Shown: positions 6,109 to 7,604 of the stretch, piece after piece
How positions within the stretch are numbered: the first letter of the stretch is position 1
Layout: every line of letters begins with the position of its first letter
From: DASPXK01 sp035637315
GTDB taxonomy: Bacteria > Chloroflexota > UBA6077 > JACCZL01
Direction of reading: 5' to 3'
Length of the DNA: 7,604 nucleotides
Assembly: GCA_035637315.1 (NCBI GenBank)
Contig: DASPXK010000072.1
Coordinates: 1-7,604 of the forward strand
Notes under the pieces: generated by a model
Databases searched by the model: none
Seen by the model: the letters and a program-made list of their open reading frames with translations, nothing else
What the model was told of the DNA's origin: nothing
Translations under genes and position numbers: made by a program

Positions 6109-6136
6109 GGCGGTGCGAGCCAGCGCTCGCCCCGCC
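6109..6136. repeat. Strong intergenic hairpin, 11 paired bases and a 4-base loop
   Basis: GGCGG-T-GCGAGC, loop CAGC, GCTCGC-C-CCGCC: arms 6109-6120 and 6125-6136 pair at 11 of 12 positions, with a single T-C mismatch. No T run follows on either strand (the plus strand continues ACCAGAG), so termination is unlikely. It is the most stable of the inverted repeats in this intergenic region and could be part of a structured 5' leader of the HAD gene. Confidence 0.55.
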
Positions 6137-6290
6137 ACCAGAGCGAGATGGGACCAGCCCTGATCGGGCCTACCTCGATGGTAGGAGCGGCCTCGTCAGA
6201 AGCGCGTTAGGGCGATCTATACGTTTCGTAAGAGCGGCCCGGCCCCAAGCAGCAGCGGCGAGGCCAGGTTCGCGATAGGCCGTAGGAGGA

Positions 6291-6318
6291 ATCGTCGGCG
6301 AGCTATCATCGCCACGAT
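6291..6318 (+). repeat. Inverted repeat enclosing a -10-like TATCAT, upstream of the HAD gene
   Basis: ATCGT-C-GGCGA, loop GCTATCA, TCGCC-ACGAT pairs ten bases with one bulged C (6296). The loop and first arm base contain TATCAT (6304-6309), five of six matches to a -10 hexamer, 66 bases before the HAD start codon. No acceptable -35 is found at 16-18 bp spacing, so a promoter here would need an activator. The element could equally be an mRNA hairpin just ahead of the ribosome binding site. Confidence 0.35.
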
Positions 6319-6375
6319 CTGTGAGTGGCTGAGCACAGACTGTTGCGGCTTGTATAGGGGAGGGGACAGCCAAGC

Positions 6376-7062
6376 ATGGCATCAGGTGACGCCGTGTTCC
6401 TGCTGGACGTCGACAACACCCTGCTCGACCACGATCGGGTCACGGCCGACCTGAAGCGCCACGTGGCGCACGAGGTGGGGGACGAGCGGCAGCGCGGCTA
6501 CTGGGTGATCTTCGAGGAGCTGCGGGCTCAGCTTGGCTACGCGGACTACCTGGGAGCTCTCCAACGCTACCGCATCGAGAACCCGCGTGATCCGCACCTG
6601 CTGGCGATCTCCTCGTACCTGATCCGGTACCCGTTCGCCAATCGGTTGTTTCCCAACGCGCTGGACGTTGTCGACAGGCTCAAGGAGTGGGGCACGACGG
6701 TCATCCTGTCTGACGGCGACGTCGTCTTCCAGCCGCGCAAGATCGAGCGATCGGGCTTGTTCGAGGCGGTCGACGGGAATGTGCTGATCTACGTCCACAA
6801 GGAGCAGGAGCTAGACGACGTTGCCAGCCGCTATCCCGCCGAGCACTACGTGATGGTCGACGACAAGCTCCGCATCCTCGCGGCCGTCAAGGAGGCGTGG
6901 GGGAAGCGGGTCACGACGGTCTTCCCGCGCCAGGGCCATTACGCCCACGATCCAGCCGTCCTCGCGGCCTACCCGTCGGCAGACGTGAGCATCGATCGGA
7001 TCGGCCAGTTGCTCGAATACGATCTGGCCACTCTGCTGGCGGCGGGCCGCCAGCCGCTGTAG
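6376..7062 (+). CDS. HAD-superfamily hydrolase
   Basis: This 228-residue soluble protein of the haloacid dehalogenase superfamily carries all four motifs. Motif I is FLLDVDNTLLD, with nucleophile Asp11 and acid/base Asp13. Motif II is VILSDGD, with Ser112. The motif III lysine is probably Lys142 (YVHKEQEL), and motif IV is HYVMVDDK with Asp162/Asp163, which bind magnesium. Residues about 18-95 form a helical cap (C1 type) over the active site. Such enzymes usually hydrolyse small phosphomonoesters; the substrate cannot be predicted. ATG 6376 follows a purine-rich GGGGAGGGGA (6357-6366) at nine bases. The gene is the first of a plus-strand pair: the next start codon is 11 bases after its TAG, so both are probably on one mRNA. 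Confidence 0.9.
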   Translation: MASGDAVFLLDVDNTLLDHDRVTADLKRHVAHEVGDERQRGYWVIFEELRAQLGYADYLGALQRYRIENPRDPHLLAISSYLIRYPFANRLFPNALDVVDRLKEWGTTVILSDGDVVFQPRKIERSGLFEAVDGNVLIYVHKEQELDDVASRYPAEHYVMVDDKLRILAAVKEAWGKRVTTVFPRQGHYAHDPAVLAAYPSADVSIDRIGQLLEYDLATLLAAGRQPL

Positions 7063-7073
7063 CCAGGCGGTCA

Positions 7074-7604
7074 ATGGCGATTTCCCTGTCGGCGGAGCAG
7101 GTCCGCCTTCTCCGCCTGCGCGCTCAACTGCTTCATCCGCGGCGCGCCGATTCGGCCACCGTCGTCACGAAGTCTCTCTGTGGCGTGCAAGCCCAGGATC
7201 CAGCCGCCGCCGCCCTCGCGCTGCGCGTCCGTGGGGTCGGCCTGAGGGCTTGCGATGTGGAATCCGCGCGCGTTCAGGAGCGCTCGCTGGTGCGCACGTG
7301 GTGCATGCGAGGGACGCTGCAACTGCTTGCCACGGAGGACGTGGGCTGGTTGCTGCCGCTGCTGGGACCCGTCTTCGTCCGCGAGAGTCGGCGACGATAC
7401 GCGGAGCTCGGGCTGGACGAGAACGACTGCGTCCGGGGCGTCCGCGCGATCCGTGACATCCTCGCAAGTCAGGGGCCGTTGACCCGGGACGAGCTTGTCG
7501 AGCAGCTCGCCGGGCGCGGCATGCGCCTCGAAGGCCAGGCACGGCCCCACCTCATCCGCCGCGCCGCGCTCGGGGGTGTGGTCTGCCTGGGGCCCGATCG
7601 GGGC
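7074..7604 (+). CDS. AlkZ/YcaQ-like (HTH_42, winged-helix) DNA glycosylase, 3' end outside window
   Basis: The frame is open for 177 codons from ATG 7074 to the window edge; AGGCGG at 7065-7070 is a plausible ribosome binding site. The N-terminal part matches the HTH_42 superfamily: LxxRAQLLHPRRAD, then GVQAQDPAAA and, after one helix, RTWCMRGTLQLL followed by EDVGWLLPLL. Streptomyces AlkZ and E. coli YcaQ of this family unhook bulky alkyl adducts and interstrand cross-links. AlkZ uses a catalytic Q-aliphatic-Q motif near residues 37-39, and here QAQ sits at 39-41. Many relatives have His where this protein has Gln in the RGTLQ block. A winged-helix-like segment follows at about 133-170 (ILASQGPLTRDELVEQLAGR). 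About half the protein, usually near 370 residues, lies beyond the window. It is probably co-transcribed with the HAD gene. Many HTH_42 proteins remain uncharacterised, so the glycosylase role is a family inference. Confidence 0.85.
   Translation, partial: MAISLSAEQVRLLRLRAQLLHPRRADSATVVTKSLCGVQAQDPAAAALALRVRGVGLRACDVESARVQERSLVRTWCMRGTLQLLATEDVGWLLPLLGPVFVRESRRRYAELGLDENDCVRGVRAIRDILASQGPLTRDELVEQLAGRGMRLEGQARPHLIRRAALGGVVCLGPDRG

Larger units (their letters stand above)
5965..6375. other. Divergent intergenic region rich in short inverted repeats
   Basis: These 411 bases separate the minus-strand membrane-protein gene from the plus-strand HAD gene. I find no convincing coding frame or tRNA. 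Besides the two hairpins listed separately, it holds GAAGC-GCA-GCTTC (6008-6020), GCGCC-AATCA-GGCGC (6029-6043), GGCGGC-GTG-GCCGCC (6061-6075), the palindrome GATGGCCATC (6088-6097) and CCTACC-TCGAT-GGTAGG (6169-6185). None is followed by a T run on either strand, so they are not intrinsic terminators. They may be protein-binding sites or a structured leader RNA of the HAD gene. High GC content makes some short hairpins expected by chance. Confidence 0.5.

Noticed and set aside
6083..6163. Short plus-strand ORF of 26 codons starting MVMAIYLPEAV
   Set aside because: It has no ribosome binding site and overlaps the strongest hairpin of the intergenic region; the length is not above chance.
6353..6358. 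TATAGG as a -10 for the HAD gene
   Set aside because: Transcription would begin inside the ribosome binding site, and no matching -35 is present.
6170..6382. Minus-strand frame of 70 codons reaching into the HAD start
   Set aside because: It has no ribosome binding site or family resemblance, and it would overlap the HAD gene's start and ribosome binding site.

Overview
This is a GC-rich bacterial window. The Tat/lipoprotein binding protein with its long Ala/Pro linker, together with the mix of sugar and dipeptide ABC transporters, is what Chloroflexota and similar high-GC soil or thermophilic lineages often show. That placement is an inference with modest confidence. There is no phage, IS element, CRISPR array, tRNA or rRNA.

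Layout, left to right. (a) 1-563: a short unidentified C-terminal piece, then an internal fragment of a dipeptide-type ABC permease (DppC/OppC-like) cut off at both ends, then about 200 bases in which I recognise nothing. (b) 564-3854, minus strand: a complete carbohydrate-uptake operon in the order binding lipoprotein, MalF-type permease, MalG-type permease. It has a hairpin between the first two genes, a GTGA overlap between the last two, and no ATPase gene. (c) 3855-4051: its leader and probable promoter, with a perfect 10-bp tandem repeat just upstream of the -10. (d) 4052-4778, minus strand: two gene remnants joined out of frame, the N-terminus of an amidohydrolase and the C-terminal two thirds of an ABC_sub_bind-type binding protein. 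(e) 4800-5964, minus strand: a peroxiredoxin-like protein with a CPFC motif and, upstream, a small single-span membrane protein of unknown function. Each has its own plausible promoter. (f) 5965-6375: a divergent intergenic region unusually full of short inverted repeats. (g) 6376-7604, plus strand: a HAD-family hydrolase followed 11 bases later by an AlkZ/HTH_42-like DNA glycosylase that runs off the window.

Functionally, the sugar operon imports an unidentified carbohydrate using an ATPase encoded elsewhere. The redoxin suggests a thiol-redox role and the last gene suggests DNA-lesion repair. Three broken genes in under 5 kb suggest either a rearranged, decaying locus or assembly joins. I found no convincing new multi-gene system. 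The best leads are the chimeric junction near 4700, the missing start codon of the MalF-type permease, the inverted-repeat cluster at 6009-6318 and the QAQ-bearing glycosylase.
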